A DNA stretch of 64,000 bases from CAWBCI01 sp963787195 (GTDB taxonomy: Bacteria; Bacteroidota; Bacteroidia; Bacteroidales; JAGOPY01), in assembly GCA_963787195.1 (NCBI GenBank), contig CAWBCI010000087.1, forward strand, positions 1 to 64,000. Direction: 5' to 3'. Both the position numbers and the translations under genes were made by a program. Below the pieces are notes generated by a model that searched no databases, was not told the origin of the DNA, and saw only the letters and a program-made list of their open reading frames with translations. Below, one piece after another: positions 8,196 through 16,486 of this stretch. Each line of letters starts with the position of its first letter. Within the stretch, counting starts at the first letter, position 1.

Positions 8196-9230
8196 ATGCA
8201 CATCTATCATAGAATAAGCCCGGGAAGCATATTGTTCTGTATAGCGTTTTCCATGATCAATTTAATTTCCTGTACTGAAAACCGGCAAAATAATTCCAAT
8301 TCCCATCATAAAGCTAAACAAAAGGCTAAGATCACGAATCTTGAGATCCATGGCGCCAATGCACTTTATCCACTTTCCCAGGTTTGGGCTGATGAATACA
8401 GCAAAAACCATCCACTGACGAGGATAAATGTTTTCCCGGGTAGTTCCTCAAAAGGACTTGCCGATACCAAACACGGCTTAGCGGACCTCGGAATGTACTC
8501 AGATTTACCGGACAGCCTCGATTTTAAAGACCTCATTTCGTTCAAGGTAGCAAAAGATGCTGTGGTCGCGGTCATGAGCAGTAAAAATCCAGCCATTCAT
8601 ATCATTCAGACAAAAGGGATAAGTAAGCAAAGTTTTTATGAAATTTATGTTAATGGAAGAATAAAACGCTGGGATCAGTTTGATGGAATCAGCAAACGGA
8701 ACAGGATAAATATTTTCACCCGTTCGGATGCCAGTGGGGCTGCCAGTGTCTGGGCCGAATATCTGGGCTGTAAGCAGGAATCCCTAAGGGGAACCGGCGT
8801 TTATGGTGATGCCGGGATGAGCCAGGTGATCCGCACGGATGCATACGCTTTGGGCTATGACAACCTGCGTTATGTTTATGATATCACCACTGCAGATGTA
8901 TATCCCGGTTTGCAAGTGGTTCCAATCGATCTGAACGATAACGGCCGGCTGGATCCGGATGAAGATTTCTATTCTGATGTCCGAAGTTTTAACCAGGCTG
9001 TCAAAAATGGTTTATATCCCTATCCGCTCTCCCGGGATCTCTATTTTGTGATAAATCCTGCAAAAGTCCGGCCTGAAACACTGGATTTCCTCCACTACGT
9101 CCTAAATGAAGGCCAGGCTTTTGTGAGCCCTTCAGCTTACATAAACCTCTCATCTGAAGATATTTCAACCGAACGACAAAAACTGGAAAAATTATTATCA
9201 AAAATTCATCATACTGATACCTCAAACTAA
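8196..9230 (+). CDS. PstS-like substrate-binding lipoprotein 1
   Basis: A 344-residue periplasmic-binding protein of the PstS type, likely lipid-anchored through the lipobox LISC in a late N-terminal hydrophobic segment. The binding-fold signature GANALYPLSQVWADEY, with the SSSKGLAD loop, resembles phosphate-binding PstS. A loop reading DLNDNGRLDPDE has the spacing of an EF-hand calcium loop and recurs in the next gene. It opens a six-gene operon (two binding proteins, pstC, pstA, pstB, porin). Phosphate is the usual ligand; another oxyanion is possible because an Rrf2 regulator is next door and phoU is absent. Confidence 0.82.
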   Translation: MHIYHRISPGSILFCIAFSMINLISCTENRQNNSNSHHKAKQKAKITNLEIHGANALYPLSQVWADEYSKNHPLTRINVFPGSSSKGLADTKHGLADLGMYSDLPDSLDFKDLISFKVAKDAVVAVMSSKNPAIHIIQTKGISKQSFYEIYVNGRIKRWDQFDGISKRNRINIFTRSDASGAASVWAEYLGCKQESLRGTGVYGDAGMSQVIRTDAYALGYDNLRYVYDITTADVYPGLQVVPIDLNDNGRLDPDEDFYSDVRSFNQAVKNGLYPYPLSRDLYFVINPAKVRPETLDFLHYVLNEGQAFVSPSAYINLSSEDISTERQKLEKLLSKIHHTDTSN

Positions 9231-9236
9231 TTAAAA

Positions 9237-10232
9237 ATGAAAAAGGCTCACATCATTTTCAAAATGTCTTCAATTCTGTCAGTTTTAGTGATCATAATAG
9301 CTTTGAGCTCCTGTTCCGGCCCTTCTGCAAAAAAGGCTCATGACAAGCATCTGGAAGGCTCTGTTTCCATTTCGGGAGCCTTTGCACTTTATCCCATGAC
9401 GGTTAAATGGGCTGAGGAGTTCCGGAAAAAAAACCCGGATGTTCGCATTGACATATCTGCAGGAGGAGCAGGGAAAGGCATGATGGATGCCCTCTCGGGC
9501 ATGGTCGAACTGGGTATGTTTTCAAGGGAAATCAGCCAGGCAGAAATTGATAAAGGTGCATGGTACATAGCGGTGGCCAAAGATGCAGTGCTACCGACAA
9601 TCAGCAGTGATAACCCTTCTCTTGATTATTTGACAGGTCATGGTTTTACTCAGGACGTTTTCAAGCAGATTTTTTTGGATGACCGCATTCACACCTGGGG
9701 AGAATACACCAAAGATCAGAATTCTTCCAGAATGAATATATATACCCGCTCTGATGCATGCGGAGCTGCGGAAATGTGGGGCAAATACCTGGGCCAAAAC
9801 CAGGAAGCCCTGAAGGGTGTCGGGGTATTCGGGGATCCGGGCATCGCCGATGCTGTCAAAAACGATCCCCTGGGTATCGGTTATAATAATGTGGTCTATG
9901 CCTATGATATGACAAGCCGGAAACTATACCCGGGCTTGCAGATCATCCCGATAGATCTGAATGCGAACGGGCTCATCGATCCTGATGAAAACTTCTATGG
10001 CAGCCTTGACTCTGTCATGAATGCTATACGGGATATGCGCTATCCCAGTCCACCCGCCAGAGAACTGTATTTTGTAGCTGGTGGCAAACCCGATAACCCG
10101 GTCGTAATTGCCTTTCTGGATTGGATACTTAGCGAAGGCCAGCAATATGTCAATCAGGCCGGATACGTGCAGTTGTCCCCTCAAATGATTGAGAGCGAAA
10201 GAAATAAACTTAAATCCGGTTTAAAGCGATGA
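9237..10232 (+). CDS. PstS-like substrate-binding lipoprotein 2
   Basis: A 331-residue paralogue of the preceding protein, starting 6 nt after its stop. It has a lipoprotein signal with lipobox LSSC, the ligand-fold motif SISGAFALYPMTVKWAEEF and an AGGAGKGMMDA loop. The calcium-loop-like DLNANGLIDPDE is conserved. The stop codon overlaps the pstC start by 4 nt, which suggests translational coupling. Two different binding proteins feeding one permease would widen substrate or affinity range; this is inference. Confidence 0.85.
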   Translation: MKKAHIIFKMSSILSVLVIIIALSSCSGPSAKKAHDKHLEGSVSISGAFALYPMTVKWAEEFRKKNPDVRIDISAGGAGKGMMDALSGMVELGMFSREISQAEIDKGAWYIAVAKDAVLPTISSDNPSLDYLTGHGFTQDVFKQIFLDDRIHTWGEYTKDQNSSRMNIYTRSDACGAAEMWGKYLGQNQEALKGVGVFGDPGIADAVKNDPLGIGYNNVVYAYDMTSRKLYPGLQIIPIDLNANGLIDPDENFYGSLDSVMNAIRDMRYPSPPARELYFVAGGKPDNPVVIAFLDWILSEGQQYVNQAGYVQLSPQMIESERNKLKSGLKR

Positions 10233-11128
10233 AGCTCAGCATACAAAGGTATTTGCGAAACCGCTTGCATAGTTCATGGATGTACCTTAGCCTGGTCTTA
10301 GTGATCCTCATGCCCATAATTCTGGGTTTGGGGCTTTTATTCAAATCACACATGCTCCTGGAAGGACAATCCCTTTCGCACTTACTCTTTTCGGCAGACT
10401 GGAGGCCACTTTCGGGAAAATTCGGTTTTCTGCCTTTTATCATCAGCTCCTTATGGGTTACTATCCTGGCATTGCTAATAGCAGGACCGGTTTGCCTGCT
10501 GACTTCCATCCATCTGACCCAATATGCCAAACGCTGGGTTCTGAAAATCATGCATCCGGTCATCGACATCCTGGCCGGAATCCCATCGGTAATTTATGGA
10601 GTCTGGGGTATTCTGGTCATAGTACCCTTTATCTCCAATTATGTGGCGCCGCTTTTCGGAAAAGAGATTTCGGGTTATAGTATTATTTCGGGTTCCATAG
10701 TATTGGCCGTGATGATCATTCCTTTCGTTCTGAATATTCTGATCGATGTTTTCAGGACCATTCCTGACGAACTGAAAGAAGCTTCCCTTGCTTTGGGAGC
10801 CAGCCAGTGGCAGACCATAAAAAGGGTTATGGTTAGAAAAGCTTTTCCGGGTATCATCTCAGCTTTTGGCCTTGGATTGTCAAGGGCTTTCGGGGAGACG
10901 ATCGCGGTTCTGATGGTGGTAGGAAATGTGGCGAAAATCCCCACCGGGGTATTTCAGCCCGGATATCCTCTTCCGGCACTTATAGCAAATAATTACGGTG
11001 AAATGCTATCGATACCGATGTATGATTCAGCATTGATGCTGGCTGCCTTAATCCTTTTCGTGGTGGTACTCTTGTTCAATATCGCATCCAGACTTGCAAT
11101 TATCCGCCTCGAAAAACACACAAATTGA
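10229..11128 (+). CDS. pstC: Phosphate-type ABC transporter permease PstC
   Basis: A 299-residue inner-membrane permease with six or more hydrophobic helices. The EAA-type loop (ELKEASLALGASQWQTIKRV, about 185-205) contacts the ATPase. The PstC-typical FGLGLSRAFGETIAVLMVVGN follows. It overlaps the second binding-protein gene by 4 nt and is followed by pstA after 24 nt. Pairing with PstA and PstB makes the standard heterodimeric importer. Confidence 0.9.
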   Translation: MKLSIQRYLRNRLHSSWMYLSLVLVILMPIILGLGLLFKSHMLLEGQSLSHLLFSADWRPLSGKFGFLPFIISSLWVTILALLIAGPVCLLTSIHLTQYAKRWVLKIMHPVIDILAGIPSVIYGVWGILVIVPFISNYVAPLFGKEISGYSIISGSIVLAVMIIPFVLNILIDVFRTIPDELKEASLALGASQWQTIKRVMVRKAFPGIISAFGLGLSRAFGETIAVLMVVGNVAKIPTGVFQPGYPLPALIANNYGEMLSIPMYDSALMLAALILFVVVLLFNIASRLAIIRLEKHTN

Positions 11129-11152
11129 TCTTTTCATTTTAAAAAAATAAAA

Positions 11153-12019
11153 ATGAAATCTTTTAAAAAGGCAAGATATATAGAAGAAAAAGTATTCAGG
11201 GTACTGATGTTTTTTTCCACCACCCTGATCGTCCTGACCCTTTTAATTATCATTTTCAGTATTTTATACAAAGGCCTGCCGGCTATATCCTGGGAAATGC
11301 TCAGCCAGACCCCGAAAGGGGGATTCTATTTCGGAAAGGAAGGAGGTATCCTGAATGCCATAATAGGTTCGCTCTACCTTTCGATTGGAGCTACCCTTCT
11401 TGCCTTTATCTTCGGTTTGCCTGTTGCTTTGCTGATGAATACAATTCTGGTAAGACGCAAAAAGCTGGTAAACACCATACGTTTTTTCCTGGACCTGCTA
11501 TGGGGAATTCCATCAATAGTATATGGGGCTTTCGGCTTCTCAATCATGATCTATTTCGGCATGAGGACCTCCCTGCTCGCCGGGATCATAACGGTTAGCC
11601 TTTTCATTATACCTATTATGATCAGGGCCATTGATGAAGTTTTAAAAACGATTCCAATTGGCTTGCTGGAAACCTCTCTTTCCCTGGGATCCACAAATTC
11701 CGAAACCGCTTACCGCGTTTTTTTGAGACAGGCTTCACCCGGCATAGTCACTGCTATACTTCTTTCGTTTGGCAGGGCCATCGGAGATGCGGCCTCAGTC
11801 TTGTTTACCACTGGTTATACCGATCATATTCCGACTTCCCTTTTACAACCTACTGCTACACTGCCCCTTGCCATCTTTTTCCAGTTGTCGTCCCCTATCC
11901 GGGAAGTACAGGAAAGGGCTTATGCTTCTGCCCTTGTCCTGACTGTTATAATTTTAATTATCAGCATACTGGCACGTCTTTATTCAAGAAAGTACCAAAA
12001 ACATAAAATTAATTACTAA
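11153..12019 (+). CDS. pstA: Phosphate-type ABC transporter permease PstA
   Basis: A 288-residue permease partner of PstC. It has about six transmembrane helices, the SIVYGAFGFS motif, and the coupling loop PIGLLETSLSLGSTNSETAY. The segment FGRAIGDAASVLFTTGYTD is characteristic of PstA. The stop at 12019 is one base before the pstB start, so the two are almost certainly cotranslated. Length and topology are normal for the family. Confidence 0.9.
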   Translation: MKSFKKARYIEEKVFRVLMFFSTTLIVLTLLIIIFSILYKGLPAISWEMLSQTPKGGFYFGKEGGILNAIIGSLYLSIGATLLAFIFGLPVALLMNTILVRRKKLVNTIRFFLDLLWGIPSIVYGAFGFSIMIYFGMRTSLLAGIITVSLFIIPIMIRAIDEVLKTIPIGLLETSLSLGSTNSETAYRVFLRQASPGIVTAILLSFGRAIGDAASVLFTTGYTDHIPTSLLQPTATLPLAIFFQLSSPIREVQERAYASALVLTVIILIISILARLYSRKYQKHKINY

Positions 12020-12020
12020 T

Positions 12021-12782
12021 ATGGAGGAAGGCGTTAAAATAAAAGTTCAGGACCTTGACTTGTACATAGGTAAACAACATATACTTAAGAACATCAATGT
12101 TTCTATTCCTGAAAAGAAGATTACGGCTATTCTGGGACCTTCGGGTTGTGGAAAAACGACCCTGATGAAAAGTATGAACCGACTTACCGACCTTTATCCG
12201 GATGTAAAGGTTTCCGGACAGATTTTTATTAATGATGAAGATATCCTGAATCCACAGATTGATATTTTTAGTCTGCGCCAGAAAATGGGTCTTTTATCTC
12301 AGCGGCCCTTTCCTTTGCCGATGAATATTTACAATAATGTAGCTTATGGATTGAGGATCAGTGGCCGGAGGGACAGGAAATACCTGGACATGAGGGTCGA
12401 ACGATATTTGCAGCAGGCCAATCTCTGGGAAGAGGTTAAAAACAGGTTAAAGGAACCGGCTTCTAAACTAAGTATAGGACAACAGCAAAGGCTTTGCCTG
12501 GCACGCGGATTGGCGGTAGATCCTGAAATTATCCTGGCCGATGAACCAACTTCGGCCCTGGATCCCATCTCAAGCCAGGCCATTGAAGATAAGTTTATAG
12601 ATCTTAAAAAGAATTATACCATAGTGTTGGTGACCCATGTTTTACGCCAGGCTAAAAGGATTGCTGATCATGTTATTTTCATGTATATGGGAGAAGTGAT
12701 AGAGCAGGGCCCGGCAGAAGTTATTTTCAATGATCCCCGAGAAGAAAAGACCAAGGCATATCTGAAAGGTTTATTTTATTAA
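12021..12782 (+). CDS. pstB: Phosphate-type ABC transporter ATP-binding protein PstB
   Basis: A 253-residue ABC ATPase. Walker A is GPSGCGKTT, the Q-loop region is LLSQRPFPLPMNIYNN, Walker B is IILADEPTSALD and the switch histidine is in LVTHVL. The ABC signature reads LSIGQQQR where LSGGQQQR is usual, a change that ABC ATPases can tolerate. It energises PstCA from the cytoplasmic face. No phoU or phoB follows; a porin gene is next, 15 nt downstream. Confidence 0.9.
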   Translation: MEEGVKIKVQDLDLYIGKQHILKNINVSIPEKKITAILGPSGCGKTTLMKSMNRLTDLYPDVKVSGQIFINDEDILNPQIDIFSLRQKMGLLSQRPFPLPMNIYNNVAYGLRISGRRDRKYLDMRVERYLQQANLWEEVKNRLKEPASKLSIGQQQRLCLARGLAVDPEIILADEPTSALDPISSQAIEDKFIDLKKNYTIVLVTHVLRQAKRIADHVIFMYMGEVIEQGPAEVIFNDPREEKTKAYLKGLFY

Positions 12783-12797
12783 TTTTTAAAGATTATA

Positions 12798-14102
12798 TTG
12801 ATGAAAAAAATCTTTTTATCAGTCCTCTTCGTATTAGCATTTTCCACAGCCCATTCACAATTCATCCTGAAAGGTGAATATCGGCCAAGATTTGAATTCC
12901 GGGATGGATACAGCAAACTGAACAGCCAGGGCATGAGTCCGGTCTGGATTATAACTCAGCGTACCCGACTAACGGCAAATTACAAAACCGGGATGTTGGA
13001 GTTCGGAATGGGTATACAGGATGTAAGAGTTTGGGGTGAAGAAGAACTTTACAGCGCTACCGGGGTTTTTGGGGATAAGTCGAGCATTGACCTGAATGAA
13101 GCCTGGTTTACCATCAAATTGCCAAAGGACAATCTAATCAGGATCGGTCGTCAGTATTTATATTTTGAAGATGAACGGCTTATTTCACGGAGGTCATGGA
13201 ACCAGAATGAGCTGAAATATGATGCCTTGTTTTTACAGCATAAAACTGAAAATTTCAGGATAGACCTGGCTTTATCATGGAACAACATAGCAGATAACAG
13301 CTGGGGAAATGATTATCCTGCAAACCGTATGAGGACCCTGAATTATATATATTTCAGAAATAAATTAACAAACTGGTTGGATTTGTCAGCCTGTGCCATT
13401 GCCTCCGGTTTCACAAAAAATGATAGTTCTGAAGTCTTGTATGTAATGGGCTCTTATGGCTTTTACCTGAATGCCGGTTTTGATCGATTCAATGCAAATG
13501 CCAGTGTTTATTATCAGAATGGACGAAACCGGAGCGGGATGAGACAGAGCGCTTACATGCTTTCAGTCAGGGGAAATTATAAGTTAGGAAAACTGAGTCT
13601 TGGTGCCGGACTTGACTATCTTTCCGGCGATAATGCTTCCAGTACAAATACAGACTACCTGGAAAAGGAACATTCATTTGATATACTTTATGGCGCCCGG
13701 CACAGGTATTACGGCAATCTTGATTATTTTAACAATCTGCAAAAGGCTACAGGTTCAGGCGGACTGATTGACCCCTTTCTGCAGTTCAAATGGGCTTATC
13801 ATTCAAAATCCTATCTAAACCTTGATTTACATTATTTTCTTTTACAGAATGAAGTTAGAGATCCATATTTTGATGGAACCGGCAAGACTTACCTGGCCAG
13901 CGAACTTGGCCCGGAGGCTGATCTCAGCATTTCTTGGGATATGTTCAGTATTGTGAATCTGAAAGGAGGATATTCTATACTGCTCCCAACAGCATCTATG
14001 GAAAAGCTGCAAGGCATAAACCCGGCTAATAACCGGATTTATAGTTGGGTATGGATGATGCTTACCGTAAAACCTTTTTTCACGGATCAATCAGGAAAAT
14101 AG
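12798..14102 (+). CDS. Alginate-export-type outer-membrane beta-barrel porin
   Basis: A 434-residue outer-membrane protein with a signal peptide (cut near AHSQ, residue 21) and alternating amphipathic strands rich in Tyr, Trp and Asn. The beginning (LKGEYRPRFEFRDGY, then IITQRTRLTANY) is typical of the alginate-export barrel family, used in Bacteroidota for many small solutes. As the last gene of the pst operon it probably lets the ABC importer's substrate cross the outer membrane, comparable in role to OprP-type channels. Alginate itself is not implied. Confidence 0.85.
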   Translation: MMKKIFLSVLFVLAFSTAHSQFILKGEYRPRFEFRDGYSKLNSQGMSPVWIITQRTRLTANYKTGMLEFGMGIQDVRVWGEEELYSATGVFGDKSSIDLNEAWFTIKLPKDNLIRIGRQYLYFEDERLISRRSWNQNELKYDALFLQHKTENFRIDLALSWNNIADNSWGNDYPANRMRTLNYIYFRNKLTNWLDLSACAIASGFTKNDSSEVLYVMGSYGFYLNAGFDRFNANASVYYQNGRNRSGMRQSAYMLSVRGNYKLGKLSLGAGLDYLSGDNASSTNTDYLEKEHSFDILYGARHRYYGNLDYFNNLQKATGSGGLIDPFLQFKWAYHSKSYLNLDLHYFLLQNEVRDPYFDGTGKTYLASELGPEADLSISWDMFSIVNLKGGYSILLPTASMEKLQGINPANNRIYSWVWMMLTVKPFFTDQSGK

Positions 14103-14293
14103 AAATATCTTACTGAATACGATAAAACTGCTTATTAAATTCGGTACCGATCCGGGTGCCTAAACATCAGATACTAAGACCCTGCTCTACAATATCAGGA
14201 AAGAATATCGTATAGTTATGGCAGGATATTTGATTAATTTAAATCAGAGGAATAATTAAAAGACCGAAAGAAAAGTTTAGGTGATAAGTTTTT

Positions 14294-14301
14294 TAATTTT
14301 G
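14294..14301 (+). promoter_or_regulatory. Bacteroidota -7 promoter element (TAATTTTG)
   Basis: TAATTTTG matches TAnnTTTG and lies 41 nt before the start codon of the kinase gene at 14343. No convincing -33 box was found. The rest of 14103-14342 shows nothing else recognisable. Confidence 0.45.
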
Positions 14302-14342
14302 CCCGAAAATTAGCAGGTTCCTTATTTAAATCTAATTTAGGT

Positions 14343-14885
14343 ATGATTATAGGAATTGGGGGAGTCAGTAATGCAGGTAAAACTACTCTTGCAGGGATAC
14401 TTCAGGAAGAGTTAAGGGATATTTCTGTGAAGATCATTCACCAGGACGATTTCATCAATGCTGTAGAAAATATTCCCAGGGTGAGGGACCGGATTGATTG
14501 GGAGGATCCCTTATCAATTGATTTCAAGCGTTTTCAGCAGGCTATTTCGGACGCATCCAATAAATATCAGATTGTTATAGCCGAAGGTTTCCTTGTTTTT
14601 TATCAGCAGGAACTGAATAAATTATATGATAAAAAAATATTCCTGGAAATACCAAAAAAGCTTTTTATTGAACGAAAAATACTAGACAATCGCTGGGGAT
14701 TTGAACCTGTCTGGTACCTGGAACATATCTGGCAAACTTATCTGAAGTGCGGAACTATAAAAGTTACCGATGCTGATATGTTAATGCTTCGTGGTGACAG
14801 GGATTACCCTGTTGGTCAAATAATTCATTTTCTGGAAACCTGGAAATATGTATATGTCCTCCAGGGAGCATCTATGAATGAATGA
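14343..14885 (+). CDS. Nicotinamide-riboside-kinase-like P-loop kinase
   Basis: A 180-residue P-loop kinase resembling the nicotinamide riboside kinase / uridine kinase group. Walker A is GGVSNAGKTT. The following HQDDF is the acceptor-site aspartate motif, and EGFLVFY plus the HIWQTYLK segment match eukaryotic NMRK proteins. It would phosphorylate nicotinamide riboside to NMN for NAD salvage. It converges on the NAD-coupled hydrogenase operon, whose terminator lies just downstream. Substrate identity is inferred; a pyrimidine or other nucleoside remains possible. Confidence 0.72.
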   Translation: MIIGIGGVSNAGKTTLAGILQEELRDISVKIIHQDDFINAVENIPRVRDRIDWEDPLSIDFKRFQQAISDASNKYQIVIAEGFLVFYQQELNKLYDKKIFLEIPKKLFIERKILDNRWGFEPVWYLEHIWQTYLKCGTIKVTDADMLMLRGDRDYPVGQIIHFLETWKYVYVLQGASMNE

Positions 14886-14920
14886 TAAGGTCCATCAGGC
14901 TTTTAGCCTTACTTTCGAAT

Positions 14921-14949
14921 AAAAAAACCCGGCCAAAATACAGCCGGGT
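14921..14949 (-). terminator. Intrinsic terminator of the hox operon
   Basis: Read on the minus strand, GACCCGGCT ... GCCGGGT forms a 7-bp GC stem with a 9-nt loop and runs directly into seven T residues. It lies 31 bp after the DHOD-like gene's stop, the last gene of the hydrogenase operon. Confidence 0.85.
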
Positions 14950-14980
14950 CATTAGAATACAAATTCAATTGAAACTTCTA

Positions 14981-15958
14981 TCAATCCCCCAGAGATTGTT
15001 TCATAAACTGAATTCTTTCAAAAACAGCAACATTATCTTGATAACGGGCTACTTTCCCCTTGAATTCATCGATTGAATCATAGCCTTTACGATCCATCCA
15101 TTTTTTCAGATCAAACAGCATGGTATCTATATATCCGATCCCGTTATTATAAAGGGTTGAGCATATCTGTATTGAAGATGCACCTGCAAGTAGCATTTTT
15201 ATCATGCCTTTCGCATCATGTATGCCGGTATTGCCTGCTATATCACATTTTACCTTTTGGGAAAGAAGTGAAACCCAACGAAGCGGTTGTCCCATTTCCT
15301 CAGGGGCACTCAAGACATTGGAACGGACGACGATTTCATCATCTATATCAATATCCGGTCGGTAATAGCGGTTAAAAAGGACTACTCCATCAATGCCTGC
15401 AACACATAAACGCCGGATAATCTGCATATGGTTACTGAAGAATGATCCAAGTTTAACAGAAACAGGCACATCCACATTCTTTTTAACTTCGGTCACTATC
15501 TGGACATAAGTATCTTCAATATCACTGCTGTTCATTTTTTCATTGAAAGGTACAATCGCAATATTTAATTCAATGGCATCAGCTCCGGCTTCTACCAGTT
15601 TACGGGCAAAGGAGGGCCATTCCACCGGACTGACACAGTTAATACTGGCAATGATTGGAATTTTTGTATAAGCCTTGGCTTCCCGGATCAGACTGAGATA
15701 ATTGCCCACTCCAAAGTCCTTAGCGTGGGTGTTTATATAATCAATGGCTTCAGGAAACCAGAAATACTTTTCATCCTGATCCATTAATCTCTCGGAATCA
15801 GCAAGGAGCTGCTCCTCGAATAAAGATTTCAGGACAATTGCACCAGCCCCGTAATCAGCACATTTTTTTATATCATCAATTGATCCGGTCAGTCGTGAAC
15901 TGCTGACAATGATCGGGTTGCGCAATTTCAAGCCCATATAAGTTGTAGAAAGGTCCAT
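14981..15958 (-). CDS. Dihydroorotate dehydrogenase-like flavoprotein
   Basis: A 325-residue TIM-barrel protein of the DHOD-like family, with expected FMN-site segments (NPIIVSSSRLTGS, SINCVSPVEW, VSVKLGSFF, AGNTGIHD). It differs from true PyrD in the active-site region, so orotate formation should not be assumed. It is the last gene of the hox operon, 12 nt after the maturation protease gene and before the terminator. Cotranscription suggests a redox role tied to NADH or to the hydrogenase. The physiological substrate is unknown. Confidence 0.8.
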   Translation of the reverse strand: MDLSTTYMGLKLRNPIIVSSSRLTGSIDDIKKCADYGAGAIVLKSLFEEQLLADSERLMDQDEKYFWFPEAIDYINTHAKDFGVGNYLSLIREAKAYTKIPIIASINCVSPVEWPSFARKLVEAGADAIELNIAIVPFNEKMNSSDIEDTYVQIVTEVKKNVDVPVSVKLGSFFSNHMQIIRRLCVAGIDGVVLFNRYYRPDIDIDDEIVVRSNVLSAPEEMGQPLRWVSLLSQKVKCDIAGNTGIHDAKGMIKMLLAGASSIQICSTLYNNGIGYIDTMLFDLKKWMDRKGYDSIDEFKGKVARYQDNVAVFERIQFMKQSLGD

Positions 15959-15970
15959 TTTCGTTGATTT

Positions 15971-16483
15971 TCAATTTTTATCTATACATTTTTGATTTGA
16001 TTCACCAGGCAATTTAAATAAAGAATCCGGTTCAGCAATTCTCTTCCTGAAAAAACCAAGTGCATCCTCAAGGTTTTGTTTAGCCTTTTCTGTGAGTCCT
16101 TCTTTTAATTCCCACTCATATCCTTTAAGATGAACTAAAAGGGTATAGGGATTTTTATCAAAAAGATCCTTACTGAGTTTCAGAATATATCCGGGCGAAG
16201 CTTCATGAGAGGTGAAGGCCACATCATCCGTACCTGTGACGCGGGTCACGCAGAAACTATCGATGTCTTCAGTAGAAGCGTCTGCAAAAATGACCAGGTC
16301 TCTTGTCGAAATTGTATCGGCATCCTCAATATTCAACTGGTAATTGGTATCGAATTCAAAGCCTTCCATTGCCTTTTCTTTTGTCCAGCTTTCCAATCTG
16401 TTGGCGAATTCTATACCAAGTCCGTCGTCCTGACGCCCTGGATTTCCAAAACCGTATACAAGTATTTTAAAGAACTTTTTCAA
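15971..16483 (-). CDS. hoxW: [NiFe]-hydrogenase maturation endopeptidase (HoxW-like)
   Basis: A 170-residue protease of the HyaD/HycI/HoxW fold. The metal-sensing motif YGFGNPGRQDDGLG at the N-terminus and the DAS acidic turn (FADAST) bind the nickel site of the immature large subunit. It should remove the C-terminal tail of HoxH after nickel insertion. It starts 3 nt after the hoxH stop. The last 25 residues are poorly conserved-looking and may be a species-specific tail. Confidence 0.88.
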   Translation of the reverse strand: MKKFFKILVYGFGNPGRQDDGLGIEFANRLESWTKEKAMEGFEFDTNYQLNIEDADTISTRDLVIFADASTEDIDSFCVTRVTGTDDVAFTSHEASPGYILKLSKDLFDKNPYTLLVHLKGYEWELKEGLTEKAKQNLEDALGFFRKRIAEPDSLFKLPGESNQKCIDKN

Positions 16484-16486
16484 TGA

